Shown: positions 34,682 to 44,400 of the stretch, in pieces
Position numbering within the stretch: position 1 is the stretch's first letter
Layout of the letters: the number at the start of each line of letters is the position of its first letter
DNA from: Fontimonas thermophila
Lineage (GTDB): Bacteria; Pseudomonadota; Gammaproteobacteria; Nevskiales; Nevskiaceae
DNA: 64,000 bases
Direction of reading: 5' to 3'
Assembly: GCF_900113085.1 (NCBI RefSeq)
Contig: NZ_FOOC01000004.1
Span: 205,124 to 269,123, forward strand
Program-made: the position numbers and the translations under genes
Notes under the pieces: model-generated
Database searches by the model: none
Seen by the model: only the letters and a program-made list of their open reading frames with translations
Told to the model about the DNA's origin: nothing

Positions 34682-35455
34682 ATGAGTCGTGACCCGCGCA
34701 TCGGGCTTCTCGTTGTCGGGGACGAAATCCTCTCCGGCAAGCGCCAGGATCGGCATTTCGCGAAAGTCATCGAGCTGCTCCGTGCCCGCGGCTTGGAGCT
34801 TGCCTGGGCGCGCTTCGTCGGCGATGACGAACCCGAGATCGCGGATGCCTTGGTGCAAGCCCGCGCTCGAGGCGACATCGTGTTGTCCTGCGGCGGTATT
34901 GGCGCGACGCCGGATGACCGGACGCGCCAGGCCGCCGCACGCGCCTTCGGTGTGCCACTTGCGCGGCACACCGAGGCCGAGGCCCTGATCGTTGCGCAGT
35001 ACGGAGCGGCGGCGCATCCGCATCGTGTGCTGATGGCGGATTTTCCGCGCGGCGCAGGGTTGATTCCCAATCCGGTCAATCGCGTCGCCGGATTTTTCAT
35101 CGAGGATTGCAATTTCGTGCCCGGCTTTCCGGAAATGGCCTGGCCGATGCTCGAGTGGGTGCTCGATACGCGCTATGCACGGCTGCACCGTACGCAGCCG
35201 CCGGCAGAGTACCGGCTGCGTGTGCTCGGCACCTGCGGCGAAGCCGATCTGCTGCCGCTGATGGAAGCGACGCTGGCCTGCCATCCGCAGGTCAAGCTGT
35301 CCAGCCTGCCATCCCGCGGCGATGGCATACGGCCACGCCACATCGAGTTTGGATTCAAGGGTGAGGCATCCGCTGCCGCCGCGGCCTACCGCCATTTTCG
35401 TGCGCAACTGGGTGGATTCCCGCAGGTGCAAGTCGAGGAGTTGGCTGCGCCGTGA
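34682..35455 (+). CDS. CinA-like molybdopterin-binding domain protein
   Basis: A 257-residue protein with the MoCF/CinA N-terminal fold: GLLVVGDEILSGKRQDRH at the start, DIVLSCGGIGATPDDRTRQAAA in the middle and the FVPGFPEMAWPML segment. It lacks the C-terminal NMN-deamidase domain of full CinA and is closer to the short YfaY-type proteins, some of which hydrolyse ADP-ribose or related nucleotides. The role here is unknown. It starts 16 bases after icd and is probably in the same transcript, which is interesting beside a CBS-regulated enzyme. Confidence 0.8.
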   Translation: MSRDPRIGLLVVGDEILSGKRQDRHFAKVIELLRARGLELAWARFVGDDEPEIADALVQARARGDIVLSCGGIGATPDDRTRQAAARAFGVPLARHTEAEALIVAQYGAAAHPHRVLMADFPRGAGLIPNPVNRVAGFFIEDCNFVPGFPEMAWPMLEWVLDTRYARLHRTQPPAEYRLRVLGTCGEADLLPLMEATLACHPQVKLSSLPSRGDGIRPRHIEFGFKGEASAAAAAYRHFRAQLGGFPQVQVEELAAP

Positions 35456-35465
35456 TCGGGTAACC

Positions 35466-36341
35466 CTAGGCCCGGTGTGATTCGTGCGACAGGGTATGGG
35501 GCCACAGCGAGATCAGCACACAAGTGCCGATGACGAGCAGGGCGCCCACGGCCGACCACAGGTCGATGCGCTCATCCCATAGCCACCATCCCAGCACCGC
35601 CGAGATCGGCACGGCCGCGTAGGTGAACGGACTGATCAATGCGGCCGGCGCGCAGCCATAGGCGCGGGTGAGATGGATTTGCCCCAGGGTCGCCAGCAGC
35701 CCGGCGCCGACCAGCAGGGCGAGCGCATCCGACGATGGCGTGGTCCACGACCACGGCAGGGGCAGGCTCGCGATCGCCGTGCCCATCAGCGCGAAGTAAA
35801 AGACGATCCGTGCAGGTGGCTCGGTGTCGGCGATGCGGCGGATGCTCACCATCGCGCAGCCGGCGAGTATGCCCGAGGCGGCGCCGATGAGTCCCGCGAG
35901 CGGATCGATCGGATGCAACCCCGGCTTGACGATCAGCGCGATTCCGGCAAGCCCCAGGACCGCGGCGGGAAAGGCGATGGCTGCGGGTTTCTCACCGATC
36001 CATGCCCAGGCGATGAAAGGAATCCACAGTGGCGTGGAATAGGTCAGCAGAATGGCCTCGGCAAGCGGGAGCCGTGCGATGGCGTAGAAAAACGCATACA
36101 TCGCCAGGATTCCAAAGCCGGCGCGCCACAGATGACCCCCGAGACGGCGCGTGCGGATGCCCGCTCCGCCGCGCCGCAGCAGCAGCGGCAGCAGGATGAA
36201 TAGACTGACCGCACAGCGGACGAACACGATCACGGTATTGGGCGTCGTTGCGGCGGCGAGCTTGATGCAAACGCCCATCACCGAGAACGCGCTGGCCGCA
36301 AGTACGGCATGAAGAGCGCCACGGCGCAGATCGTGGGACAT
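35466..36341 (-). CDS. EamA (DMT superfamily) transporter
   Basis: A 291-residue inner-membrane protein with about ten helices in two EamA repeats. YAFFYAIARLPLAEAILLTY in the first repeat and GQIHLTRAYGCAPAALISPF in the second are the family signatures. Members export amino acids or other small metabolites; the substrate is not readable. Start set at the ATG at 36341, giving SHDLRRGALHAVLAASAFS. It is convergent with the CinA-like gene, ten bases apart. Confidence 0.85.
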   Translation of the reverse strand: MSHDLRRGALHAVLAASAFSVMGVCIKLAAATTPNTVIVFVRCAVSLFILLPLLLRRGGAGIRTRRLGGHLWRAGFGILAMYAFFYAIARLPLAEAILLTYSTPLWIPFIAWAWIGEKPAAIAFPAAVLGLAGIALIVKPGLHPIDPLAGLIGAASGILAGCAMVSIRRIADTEPPARIVFYFALMGTAIASLPLPWSWTTPSSDALALLVGAGLLATLGQIHLTRAYGCAPAALISPFTYAAVPISAVLGWWLWDERIDLWSAVGALLVIGTCVLISLWPHTLSHESHRA

Positions 36342-36433
36342 AGGGGGCTGAGCGGCGAGAGAGGGGAAAGCGCGGCCAGAATGCAGACGCGTTAGATTGT
36401 AGCGGCCAGCGGCCGATCGGGACGGAAGGGCAA

Positions 36434-36892
36434 ATGCAGCCAAACGAAAGCGCAAACGGGCGCAACAAACCCGTGCTGATGCTCGTGGAGGACAATCTCG
36501 CGGACGTGCGGCTCGCACAGGAAGTGCTGCGTCTTGCCGCTTTTGCCCACGAACTCGTCATCGCCCGCGACGGCGAACAGGTACTGCGCATGCTGCGCCG
36601 CGCCCCCGGCTATGAGGCTACACCGCTGCCGGCATTGATTTTGCTCGATCTGAATTTGCCGCGCCGCGATGGTCGCGAGGTGCTGCGCGAAATCAAACAG
36701 GATCCCCGGCTGCGGCGTATTCCCGTGCTGGTGCTGAGTACCTCCAAATCCAGCGCCGATGTCAATGACTGCTACGATGCCCACGCCAACGCCTATCTGA
36801 CCAAGCCGGTGGACATCGCCGAATTCGCGCATCTGGCCGAGCTGATCCGTGATTTCTGGTTCGGGATGGCCCAGTTGCCGCGACCGGCCTGA
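36434..36892 (+). CDS. Single-domain response regulator (Rcp1/CheY-like)
   Basis: A 152-residue receiver-only protein. The acidic pocket VEDN (Glu19, Asp20), phospho-acceptor Asp72 (ILLDLNLPRRDG), the switch Ser/Thr in VLVLSTSKS and Lys124 (YLTKPVD) are all present. NLADVRLAQE and the long insert before Asp72 are typical of the Rcp1 branch, partners of phytochrome-type and other hybrid histidine kinases. No kinase gene is nearby, so it is an orphan, and the output must be protein-protein contact. It ends before a terminator (36927-36964). Confidence 0.88.
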   Translation: MQPNESANGRNKPVLMLVEDNLADVRLAQEVLRLAAFAHELVIARDGEQVLRMLRRAPGYEATPLPALILLDLNLPRRDGREVLREIKQDPRLRRIPVLVLSTSKSSADVNDCYDAHANAYLTKPVDIAEFAHLAELIRDFWFGMAQLPRPA

Positions 36893-36926
36893 CTGGACCG
36901 TGGCGCGCGCACCCTTGAAAATAGGC

Positions 36927-36964
36927 CGCATCGTCCCCATAGGGCGAGGTGCGCTTTTGTTTGT
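36927..36964 (+). terminator. Intrinsic terminator after the response regulator
   Basis: CGCA-T-CG-T-CCC-CATA-GGG-CG-AGG-TGCG forms an interrupted stem with a four-base loop, followed by TTTTGTTTGTT. It ends about 17 bases before the FmdB-type gene. Confidence 0.6.
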
Positions 36965-36980
36965 TCGATAAGAGGTTGCG

Positions 36981-37265
36981 ATGCCAATCTACGAGTATGT
37001 ATGCGCGGCTTGTGGCGCCGAAACCGAGCTGATGCATAAAGTCTCCGAATCGCCTGGTGACTGCCCGGTCTGCGCCAAGCCGGCATTGACCAAGCTGATC
37101 TCGGCGGCTGGCTTTCGGCTAGCCGGCGGTGGCTGGTACGAAACCGACTTCAAGTCCGGGAACAAGCGCAATCTCGCCGGCGACTCTGGCGGTGAATCGT
37201 CGAGCTGCACGCCTACGGGCTGCGACAAACCCGGCTGTGCCGCCAAAGCCGAAGCGACTGCCTGA
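36981..37265 (+). CDS. FmdB-family zinc ribbon protein
   Basis: A 94-residue protein with the FmdB/CxxC putative regulatory domain: MPIYEYVCAACGAETEL at the start and CPVCAKPALTKLISAAGF giving the second CxxC, four cysteines for one zinc. The tail is rich in Gly, Ser and Cys (GCDKPGCAAKAEA) and probably disordered. The first member was linked to formamidase regulation but the general role is unknown. It stands before DUF502 and aspS, an order conserved in many proteobacteria, which suggests a link to translation. Confidence 0.88.
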   Translation: MPIYEYVCAACGAETELMHKVSESPGDCPVCAKPALTKLISAAGFRLAGGGWYETDFKSGNKRNLAGDSGGESSSCTPTGCDKPGCAAKAEATA

Positions 37266-37304
37266 TCCGGAAGATCCGGCCAGCGGCCGGCTCGGAGCCC
37301 GAAC

Positions 37305-37919
37305 TTGACCCATCTACTGCGCCGCTGGCTGATCGCCGGCATGCTGATCTGGTTGCCGCTGGGCGCCACGCTGCTGGTGATCCGTTTCGTCGTCGGCTTA
37401 CTCGACACCAGTTTGCTCCTGATTCCGGCCGCCTACCGTCCGGACATTCCGGGGATCGGCGTGCTGCTGTCCATCGTGCTCGTCCTGGGCACCGGCGCGG
37501 TCGCGGCGAACTATCTCGGCAGCCGCCTCGTCGTCTGGACGGAGGCGTTGTTGTCGCGCATCCCGCTGGTACGCACGGTTTACGGCGGCATCAAAAAGCT
37601 CGCGGAGACGATTTTCTCGGACCAATCGGTGTCGTTCCGCCAGCCAATCCTGATCGAGTATCCGCGTAAAGGGATCTGGTCGATCGCCTTCATCACCGGT
37701 GCGCCGATCGGGGAAGTGCAGGACAAGACCGCCGATTACGTGCTGACCTGTTTCGTGCCGACGACGCCCAATCCGACGTCCGGGTTCATCGTGCTGGTGC
37801 CGGAGAAAGACATCATCCGTCTGGACATGTCGGTTGAGGATGCGATGCGCTTGGTCATCTCGCTGGGCGTGGTAACCCCGGATGACATGCCGCGCAAAAA
37901 CGGTGACGACCGATCTTGA
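37305..37919 (+). CDS. DUF502 membrane protein
   Basis: A 204-residue protein with two N-terminal membrane helices (about residues 8-32 and 48-72) and a cytosolic C-terminal domain containing IPLVRTVYGGIKKLAE and FVPTTPNPTSGFIVLVP, the hallmarks of DUF502. Function is unknown; plant homologues (LCV/COV1) act in trafficking or vascular patterning. The TTG start at 37305 gives the right N-terminus (THLLRRWLIAGMLIWLPLGATL). It lies between the FmdB-type gene and aspS. Confidence 0.87.
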   Translation: MTHLLRRWLIAGMLIWLPLGATLLVIRFVVGLLDTSLLLIPAAYRPDIPGIGVLLSIVLVLGTGAVAANYLGSRLVVWTEALLSRIPLVRTVYGGIKKLAETIFSDQSVSFRQPILIEYPRKGIWSIAFITGAPIGEVQDKTADYVLTCFVPTTPNPTSGFIVLVPEKDIIRLDMSVEDAMRLVISLGVVTPDDMPRKNGDDRS

Positions 37920-38047
37920 TTCTGAAGACGGCGCTGCGCGTACCCGAGTAAACTACAGCGCTTCGGCCGCCGACGTACGGTCGCCGGCCTGATCGATCCC
38001 ATCCCAGCGGCGCGTGTCCGCGCGCTTGCATTTACTTAGCATCGAAC

Positions 38048-39841
38048 ATGCGTACTCATTACTGTGGCCAAGTCACCGAGCGGCAAGTCGGCGAGACGGT
38101 GACCGTCTGCGGCTGGGTGCATCGCCGCCGCGATCATGGTGGTGTCATCTTCATCGACCTGCGCGATCGCGAAGGCGTGCTGCAGTGCGTGTTCGATCCC
38201 GACGCCCATGAGGCGTTCGCCGCGGCCGACCGGCTGCGCTCCGAGTATGTGGTGCAGATCGTCGGTCGGGTGCGCCTGCGTCCGCCCGGCACCGAGAATC
38301 CCAACCTGAACACCGGCAAGGTCGAACTGCTCGGGCAGTCGGTGGTGCTGCTCAACCGGTCCGAAACCCCGCCGTTCCACCCCGACGACGAGACCGTCGG
38401 CGAGGACATCCGGCTCAAATACCGCTACATCGATTTGCGCCGGCCGGAGATGCAGAAAAACCTGCGTCTGCGCCATGCCGTGATCAAGCGCATCCGCGAT
38501 TTCATGGATGGCCATGGATTCGTCGAAGTCGAGACGCCGATCCTGACCAAGGCCACGCCGGAGGGCGCGCGCGATTATCTGGTACCCTCGCGGACGCATC
38601 CCGGGCAGTTCTTCGCGCTGCCGCAGTCGCCGCAGCTGTTCAAGCAGCTTCTGATGATGTCGGGGCTGGATCGTTACTACCAGATCGCGCGCTGCTTCCG
38701 CGACGAGGATTTGCGTGCCGATCGTCAGCCAGAATTCACCCAGCTCGACGTCGAGACCTCGTTCATGACACAGAGCGAGATCATGGCGCTGATCGAGGCT
38801 CTGGTGAAGGATGTCTTTCAGGCCGTGCTCGGGGTCGATCTGGGCAGCCTGCCGCACCTGAGCTATGCCGAAGCGATGCGCCGCTATGGGTCCGACAAGC
38901 CCGATCTGCGCAATCCGCTCGAGCTCGTCGAGATCGCCGATCTGGTCAGGGATGTGGACTTCAAGGTGTTCGCCGGACCGGCCAACGATCCCAAGTGCCG
39001 CGTGGCGGCGCTGCGTGTGCCTGGCGGACGCGAGAAACTCTCCCGTGGCGAGATCGACAAATGCACCGAATTCGTCAAACACTACGGCGCCAAGGGACTG
39101 GCCTATATCGTGGTCAACGACATCACCAAAGGACGCGAGGGGCTGCAGTCACCGATCGTCAAGAATCTGCACGACACGGCGCTCAGCGGGATTCTGCAGC
39201 GCACCGGGGCGCGTGATGGCGATGTGATCTTCTTTGGTGCCGACAAGTGGAAGATCGTTTGCGATGCGCTGGGCGCACTGCGTCTCAAGCTGGGCCACGA
39301 TCTGGGTCTGACCGCGGACGGCTGGCGTGCGCTGTGGGTCATCGACTGGCCGATGTTCGAATGGGACGAGACCGAACAGCGCTGGGTTTCCCTGCATCAT
39401 CCGTTCACTGCGCCGAAACCTTTCGATGCCGAGGCTTTGCGGGCCAATCCCGGCGCGACGCTGTCACAGGGCTACGACATCGTCCTCAATGGAATCGAGC
39501 TCGGCGGCGGCTCGGTCCGCATCCACACGGCGGCCGTCCAGCAAGCAGTGTTCGAGTTGCTCGGCATCGGCCCGCAGGAGCAGGAGCAGAAATTCGGTTT
39601 TCTGCTTCAAGCCTTGTCCTATGGCGCGCCGCCACACGGCGGCATCGCGCTCGGACTCGACCGTCTGGTGATGCTGATGGCCGGTCGTCCGAGCATCCGT
39701 GATGTCATCGCATTCCCGAAGACGCAGACCGCGCATTGTCCGTTGACGGATGCGCCCAGCAGCGTCGATCCGCGCCAGCTACGGGAACTGCACATCCGTT
39801 CCATGGTCCAGCCGAAGACAGAGCCTGGTGCGCCGGCGTGA
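38048..39841 (+). CDS. aspS: Aspartyl-tRNA synthetase, probably non-discriminating
   Basis: A class II synthetase of 597 residues charging tRNA-Asp. It has the N-terminal OB anticodon domain (to about 105), motif 2 ([18 protein letters not shown]), the bacterial GAD insert and motif 3 ([15 protein letters not shown]). His30 in [10 protein letters not shown] and Gly81 in [11 protein letters not shown] match the residues (His31, Gly82) associated with the non-discriminating enzyme of Pseudomonas aeruginosa. It may therefore also form Asp-tRNA-Asn, which GatCAB would amidate. That specificity is inferred. It is preceded by DUF502. Confidence 0.96.
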   Translation: MRTHYCGQVTERQVGETVTVCGWVHRRRDHGGVIFIDLRDREGVLQCVFDPDAHEAFAAADRLRSEYVVQIVGRVRLRPPGTENPNLNTGKVELLGQSVVLLNRSETPPFHPDDETVGEDIRLKYRYIDLRRPEMQKNLRLRHAVIKRIRDFMDGHGFVEVETPILTKATPEGARDYLVPSRTHPGQFFALPQSPQLFKQLLMMSGLDRYYQIARCFRDEDLRADRQPEFTQLDVETSFMTQSEIMALIEALVKDVFQAVLGVDLGSLPHLSYAEAMRRYGSDKPDLRNPLELVEIADLVRDVDFKVFAGPANDPKCRVAALRVPGGREKLSRGEIDKCTEFVKHYGAKGLAYIVVNDITKGREGLQSPIVKNLHDTALSGILQRTGARDGDVIFFGADKWKIVCDALGALRLKLGHDLGLTADGWRALWVIDWPMFEWDETEQRWVSLHHPFTAPKPFDAEALRANPGATLSQGYDIVLNGIELGGGSVRIHTAAVQQAVFELLGIGPQEQEQKFGFLLQALSYGAPPHGGIALGLDRLVMLMAGRPSIRDVIAFPKTQTAHCPLTDAPSSVDPRQLRELHIRSMVQPKTEPGAPA

Positions 39842-39861
39842 AGCAAAAGGAGATATTCCGC

Positions 39862-41253
39862 ATGTTTCGTCTGATCCCATCGCTGCGCATCGCCGTGTTG
39901 TTCGCGACGGCTGCCGTCCTCTCCGCCTGCGATATCGGGGGCATCGGCGATGGCAACCGGCTGGAGTCTTTGCAGATCGCGCGCTTAACCGCGCTGATCG
40001 ATCGTGACCGCAACGACTCGTACGTATGCTTCACCGACAAGCTCCAGCTGATCGGCACATTCACCAACGGCGGGCGCGGGGATTACAGCAGCCGCGCCCG
40101 CTGGGCGTCCTCCGATCCGAGCATCGTGGCGGTCAGCAACGGCGACATCTTGATCCCGGGAAGCCAGACACTGGCGTATGCACCGGGCACGATCATCCCC
40201 AAGGCCCAGGGTACTGCGACCATCACTGCGGAATTCGTCGGCCTCTCGGCGAGCTACGAGGTCACGGTCAAGACCATCGAGCCCAGCGCGATCGAGATCA
40301 GCGCCGAGCGCATCGTGCTCGCGCCGGAGACCGTGCGCGGGCTGAGCCTCACCGCCCATGTCGATGGGTACGAGCTGGATGTCACCCAGGCGGCGACGTG
40401 GTCATTCGTGGATGCCAATGATCAGACGGACGACATCGCCACGATCAATGCCACGACGGGGACAGTCGTCGCACGGCTGCCGCCGACACTGCCGGTTACC
40501 CTGCGCGCGCGCGCCGAGTTCCCCGAGTGCCAGGACGAGACGCATACGGCACCGCGCCGGTATGAGGCGGACGTGGTCATCGACAACCCGGAGAGTCTGA
40601 CCCTGGAGCGCGAATTTGCCGACGGCGCGCCGCTGATCGTCAATACCAGCGAGGCATACAAGGTCACGGCCAACTTCAGTGGCGGAGAAACCCAGGATTT
40701 GACTGGGCAGGCTAAGCTCGAGAGTAGCGACAGCGCGACGATCGCGCCGACCGTGTTTTCGATCGTCTCCGCCCTCAAGGCCGGCAGCAGCGTGATGCTC
40801 AAGGCGGTATATGGCGGTCCGTCGGCGGAGGGCGACGAGGCCTTCCCGCCAAGGGTTGAGAGTAATGTCATCAGCCTCGATGCCGTCGAGGGAGTGCTGC
40901 AGGGCTTCACGATCGCGCCGCTGAACGAAACGATCACCGCGCTGGGGCGGCAACAGTTCACGGCCTTGGGGCGTTTCATGTCCGGTGATGCGTTGATCGA
41001 ACAGCCGATCACGCGGCACGTGATCTGGGCGGTCCGTGCATTGGACGATGCGGCCACTTCGGCCGTTTCGATCTCGAACCTGCTCGCGAGCAAGGGCCTT
41101 GCAGTGTCCCTGCAGCCCAGAACCGATGCCGTCAAGGTGCGCGCGACCTTCGATCTACCCAACACGACGGAAGATCTCGTTGAGGAGACCGTGCTGTGCA
41201 TCGCAAAACCTGACGATGCTGCCGGCAGTTGTCCGCCTGACGACATGCCTTGA
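39862..41253 (+). CDS. Lipoprotein with Ig-like (BIG2-type) repeats
   Basis: A 463-residue lipoprotein. The signal peptide ends in LSAC (Cys23) with Asp24 after it, which in E. coli keeps lipoproteins in the inner membrane. The body is a run of beta-rich Ig-like modules: RARWASSDPSIVAVSNGDI and GTATITAEF are a BIG2-type pattern, and two or three further modules follow. No catalytic motif is visible. AAGGAG lies about ten bases before the ATG at 39862. It is 20 bases after aspS. Function unknown; structural or adhesion-like roles are possible. Confidence 0.7.
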   Translation: MFRLIPSLRIAVLFATAAVLSACDIGGIGDGNRLESLQIARLTALIDRDRNDSYVCFTDKLQLIGTFTNGGRGDYSSRARWASSDPSIVAVSNGDILIPGSQTLAYAPGTIIPKAQGTATITAEFVGLSASYEVTVKTIEPSAIEISAERIVLAPETVRGLSLTAHVDGYELDVTQAATWSFVDANDQTDDIATINATTGTVVARLPPTLPVTLRARAEFPECQDETHTAPRRYEADVVIDNPESLTLEREFADGAPLIVNTSEAYKVTANFSGGETQDLTGQAKLESSDSATIAPTVFSIVSALKAGSSVMLKAVYGGPSAEGDEAFPPRVESNVISLDAVEGVLQGFTIAPLNETITALGRQQFTALGRFMSGDALIEQPITRHVIWAVRALDDAATSAVSISNLLASKGLAVSLQPRTDAVKVRATFDLPNTTEDLVEETVLCIAKPDDAAGSCPPDDMP

Positions 41254-41357
41254 CCGTCAGTGGCGCTGCTGCGCCGACCCAAGCGGTAGTAGGGCAGGGT
41301 GCGCGGAGATACAATATCCGGCCCGGAGGCAGGCCTAGTTTCGTGGAGGCCCCGACC

Positions 41358-42455
41358 ATGGCTGCGGTACTGAAAATCGAAGATTTCAACCTGCTGGACG
41401 ATGGCGAATGCGAGGCGCGCATCGTGGCCGCCAAGCGTATGCTCGGGGATCGCCTGTGCATCCTCGGCCATCACTACCAGCGCAACGAGGTGTTCAGACA
41501 CGCCCATTTCTCGGGCGATTCCCTGAAGCTGTCGCAGCTTGCCGCCAAGACCAAGGCTGATTTCATCGTCTTCTGCGGGGTGCATTTCATGGCCGAGGTC
41601 GCCGATATCGTCACCGGCGGCGAGCGCACCGTGATCCTGCCCGATCTCGCTGCCGGATGTTCGATGGCGGACATGGCCAACCTGGCCAAGGTGCGCAAGT
41701 GCTGGGACGAGTTGTCCACCGTGCTCGACCCCGACCAGATGGTCACGCCGGTGACCTACATCAATTCCGCGGCGGATCTGAAAGCATTCTGCGGCCGCCA
41801 TGGCGGCATCGTCTGCACCTCGAGCAATGCGCGTGCCGTGCTGGAATGGGCCTTTGCGCGCCGTGAGAAAGTGTTGTTCTTCCCCGACCAGCATCTGGGG
41901 CGCAACACGGCTTATGGCATGGGGATCCCGCTCGATGAAATGGTGGTCTGGGACTTCAGCAAGCCGATGGGTGGGCTGTCGCCGGAGGCGATCCGCAAGG
42001 CCCGGATGATCCTCTGGAAGGGATTCTGCTCGGTGCATCAGATGTTCCAGCCGCAGCACATCGACCATTTCCGTCGCCGCGTGCCGCACGGCAAGGTCAT
42101 CAGCCATCCGGAAAATGCTTTCGAGGTCTGCCAGAAATCGGACTACGTGGGCAGCACCGAGTACATCCTGCGTACGGTGCGTGCCTCGCAGCCGGGTGAA
42201 CACTGGCTGGTCGGCACCGAGCTCAACCTGGTCAACCGCCTCGCCGAAGAAATGAGGCCGCGGGGAGTGACGGTCGAGTTCATGTCGCCGACCGTATGCA
42301 TGTGCTCGACGATGTTTCGCATCGACCCGCAGCATCTGGCCTGGACGCTCGACAATCTCGTCGCCGGCAAGGTCGTCAACCAGATCCGCGTGCCGCACGA
42401 GGTTGCCGAACCAGCCCGCGCGGCGCTCGATTTGATGCTGGAAGTCGTCGATTAA
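41358..42455 (+). CDS. nadA: Quinolinate synthase
   Basis: NadA condenses iminoaspartate with dihydroxyacetone phosphate to quinolinate using a [4Fe-4S] cluster. The 365-residue protein has ILGHHYQRNEV, FCGVHFMAEVADI (cluster cysteine), DLAAGCSMADM, SHPENAFEVCQKSDYVGST and the terminal SPTVCMCSTMFRID. It is the longer NadA form. The ATG at 41358 has a GGAGG about eight bases upstream. Its product feeds NadC (29224-30078). The cluster makes it a client of the suf system in this window. Confidence 0.94.
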   Translation: MAAVLKIEDFNLLDDGECEARIVAAKRMLGDRLCILGHHYQRNEVFRHAHFSGDSLKLSQLAAKTKADFIVFCGVHFMAEVADIVTGGERTVILPDLAAGCSMADMANLAKVRKCWDELSTVLDPDQMVTPVTYINSAADLKAFCGRHGGIVCTSSNARAVLEWAFARREKVLFFPDQHLGRNTAYGMGIPLDEMVVWDFSKPMGGLSPEAIRKARMILWKGFCSVHQMFQPQHIDHFRRRVPHGKVISHPENAFEVCQKSDYVGSTEYILRTVRASQPGEHWLVGTELNLVNRLAEEMRPRGVTVEFMSPTVCMCSTMFRIDPQHLAWTLDNLVAGKVVNQIRVPHEVAEPARAALDLMLEVVD

Positions 42456-42458
42456 CCC

Positions 42459-42524
42459 CGTGAGGCGCAAGAGCCGCAGTGCGGTTCCCGGCCGGCTCTG
42501 ACGTCTCACCCATCACGCCTCACG
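42459..42524. other. Nested inverted repeats in the glyA leader
   Basis: An outer pair CGTGAGGCG (42459-42467) and CGCCTCACG (42516-42524) encloses an inner pair AGAGCCG (42470-42476) and CGGCTCT (42493-42499). Both pairs are perfect. The structure fills the gap between nadA and glyA and ends 11 bases before the glyA ATG. No T run follows, so it is not an ordinary terminator; a regulatory leader is possible. Confidence 0.55.
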
Positions 42525-42535
42525 AGTCAACGCCT

Positions 42536-43822
42536 ATGTGGACCCACGCCCCGAGTCTTGCCCAATTCGATCCTGAGCTTGCTGCGGCCATCGAGGCCGA
42601 GCGTGTGCGCCAGGAAGCGCACATCGAGCTCATCGCCTCCGAAAACTATGCCAGCCCCGCGGTCATGGCCGCGCAAGGCAGTGCCCTGACCAACAAATAT
42701 GCCGAGGGGTATCCAGGCAGGCGCTACTACGGCGGCTGCGAGCACGTGGACGTCGCCGAGAGCCTGGCGATCGAACGGGTGAAGAAGCTGTTCGACTGCG
42801 ATTACGCCAACGTCCAGCCGCATTCGGGCGCCCAGGCCAACGCCGCGGTATTTCTCGCGCTCGTCAATCCTGGCGACACGGTGATGGGCATGAACCTCGC
42901 CCAGGGCGGGCATCTGACCCATGGCAATCCAGCCAATTTTTCCGGCAAGCAATACAAGATCGTGCCGTACGGCCTCGATCCGGCGACCGGACTGATCGAC
43001 TATGACGAGATGGAACGCATCGCGCTCCAGACCCGGCCGAAGATGATCATCGGTGGGTTTTCTGCATATTCGCGCGTGAAGGACTGGAAACGCATGCGCG
43101 AGATCGCCGACAAGGTCGGTGCCTGGTTCTGGGTGGACATGGCCCATGTCGCCGGGCTCGTCGCCGCCGGGGAATACCCGAGCCCCTTGCCGTATGCGCA
43201 CGTCGTGACCTCGACGACTCACAAGACCCTGCGCGGTCCGCGTGGCGGCATCATCCTCACCAAGAATCAACCCGAGGATTTCAACAAGAAACTGAACTCG
43301 GCCGTGTTCCCGGGCATCCAGGGCGGGCCGCTGATGCATGTGATCGCGGCCAAGGCGGTGGCGTTCAAGGAAGCCTTGGATCCGGGCTTCAAGATTTATC
43401 AGCGGCAGGTCATTGCCAACGCGCGTGCGATGGCCAAGGTTTTTCTCGAACGCGGTTACAAGGTCGTTTCCGGCGGGACCGACAATCATCTGTTCCTGCT
43501 CGATCTGATCGCCAAGAACATCACCGGCAAGGATGCCGAGGCGGCGCTCGGCCGCGCGCACATCACGGTCAACAAGAATTCCGTACCCAACGATCCGAAG
43601 TCGCCATTCGTGACCTCGGGTCTGCGCCTGGGCTCTCCGGCTGCGACCACACGAGGGTTCAAGGAAGCCGAGATGATCCAGGTCGCCGGCTGGATCGCCG
43701 ACATTCTCGATGCGATGGCCGTCGGTGCCGATGTCGAGAGTGTCGTCAACCGGGTGCGCGGCGAGGTCGAGCGGCTCTGTGCGCGGTTCCCGGTCTACGG
43801 ACCGCTCAAGCGCGCGGCCTGA
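42536..43822 (+). CDS. glyA: Serine hydroxymethyltransferase
   Basis: GlyA interconverts serine and glycine with tetrahydrofolate and is the main one-carbon source, together with FolD (56764-57624). The 428-residue protein has [25 protein letters not shown], the PLP lysine in [13 protein letters not shown] and [15 protein letters not shown]. The ATG at 42536 gives an N-terminus of normal length. The leader holds nested inverted repeats. nrdR follows after 26 bases, a conserved glyA-nrdR linkage. Confidence 0.96.
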   Translation: MWTHAPSLAQFDPELAAAIEAERVRQEAHIELIASENYASPAVMAAQGSALTNKYAEGYPGRRYYGGCEHVDVAESLAIERVKKLFDCDYANVQPHSGAQANAAVFLALVNPGDTVMGMNLAQGGHLTHGNPANFSGKQYKIVPYGLDPATGLIDYDEMERIALQTRPKMIIGGFSAYSRVKDWKRMREIADKVGAWFWVDMAHVAGLVAAGEYPSPLPYAHVVTSTTHKTLRGPRGGIILTKNQPEDFNKKLNSAVFPGIQGGPLMHVIAAKAVAFKEALDPGFKIYQRQVIANARAMAKVFLERGYKVVSGGTDNHLFLLDLIAKNITGKDAEAALGRAHITVNKNSVPNDPKSPFVTSGLRLGSPAATTRGFKEAEMIQVAGWIADILDAMAVGADVESVVNRVRGEVERLCARFPVYGPLKRAA

Positions 43823-43848
43823 GATCGGGTAAGCACGGGATTCGTTCG

Positions 43849-44388
43849 ATGCAATGCCCGTTCTGCAAGGCGCCGGATACCCGCGTCGTCGATTCCCGCC
43901 TGGCCGAGGACGGTACGCAGGTCCGCCGCCGTCGCGAATGCGAGCAGTGCGGCGGGCGGTTCACGACATTCGAGCGTGCGCACCTGGCGATGCCCAACGT
44001 CATCAAGCGCAGCGGTAATCCCGAGCCGTTCTCGGAGGACAAGCTGCGTCGTGGCATGGAGAGCGCACTGTACAAGCGACCGGTGACCGCCGAGCAGCTC
44101 GATCATGCGATCGAGAACATCAAGCGCAAGCTGCGCGGTCTGGCCGAACGCGAGGTGCCTTCGCGCCAGCTCGGCGAATGGGTGATGGAGGAATTGCGCG
44201 ATCTCGATCACGTCGCTTATGTGCGCTTTGCGTCGATTTATCGCGCATTCTCCGACGTCAACGCCTTTCGCGAAGAAATCGAGCGTTTGCAGACGCTGCC
44301 GACGCCAGAGGAACGTCGCTTGCAGTTGCCGCTGATCGAGGAGCTGGACATCGCCCGCGACACCCCGGCGGGTGGGCGCAAGGGCTAA
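43849..44388 (+). CDS. nrdR: Transcriptional repressor NrdR
   Basis: NrdR represses ribonucleotide reductase genes in response to dATP/ATP. The 179-residue protein has the zinc ribbon (CPFC near residue 3 and CEQC near residue 31), then an ATP-cone ([20 protein letters not shown] onward). It is a little longer than usual at the C-terminus. It opens the run of riboflavin genes and is 12 bases before ribD. No NrdR box is visible nearby, as its targets lie elsewhere. Confidence 0.95.
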   Translation: MQCPFCKAPDTRVVDSRLAEDGTQVRRRRECEQCGGRFTTFERAHLAMPNVIKRSGNPEPFSEDKLRRGMESALYKRPVTAEQLDHAIENIKRKLRGLAEREVPSRQLGEWVMEELRDLDHVAYVRFASIYRAFSDVNAFREEIERLQTLPTPEERRLQLPLIEELDIARDTPAGGRKG

Positions 44389-44400
44389 AGGCGCGTGTCG

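Noticed and set aside
41310-41315. TACAAT upstream of nadA
   Set aside because: The -10 is good but no -35 is recognisable at 16-18 bases, so I do not call a promoter.
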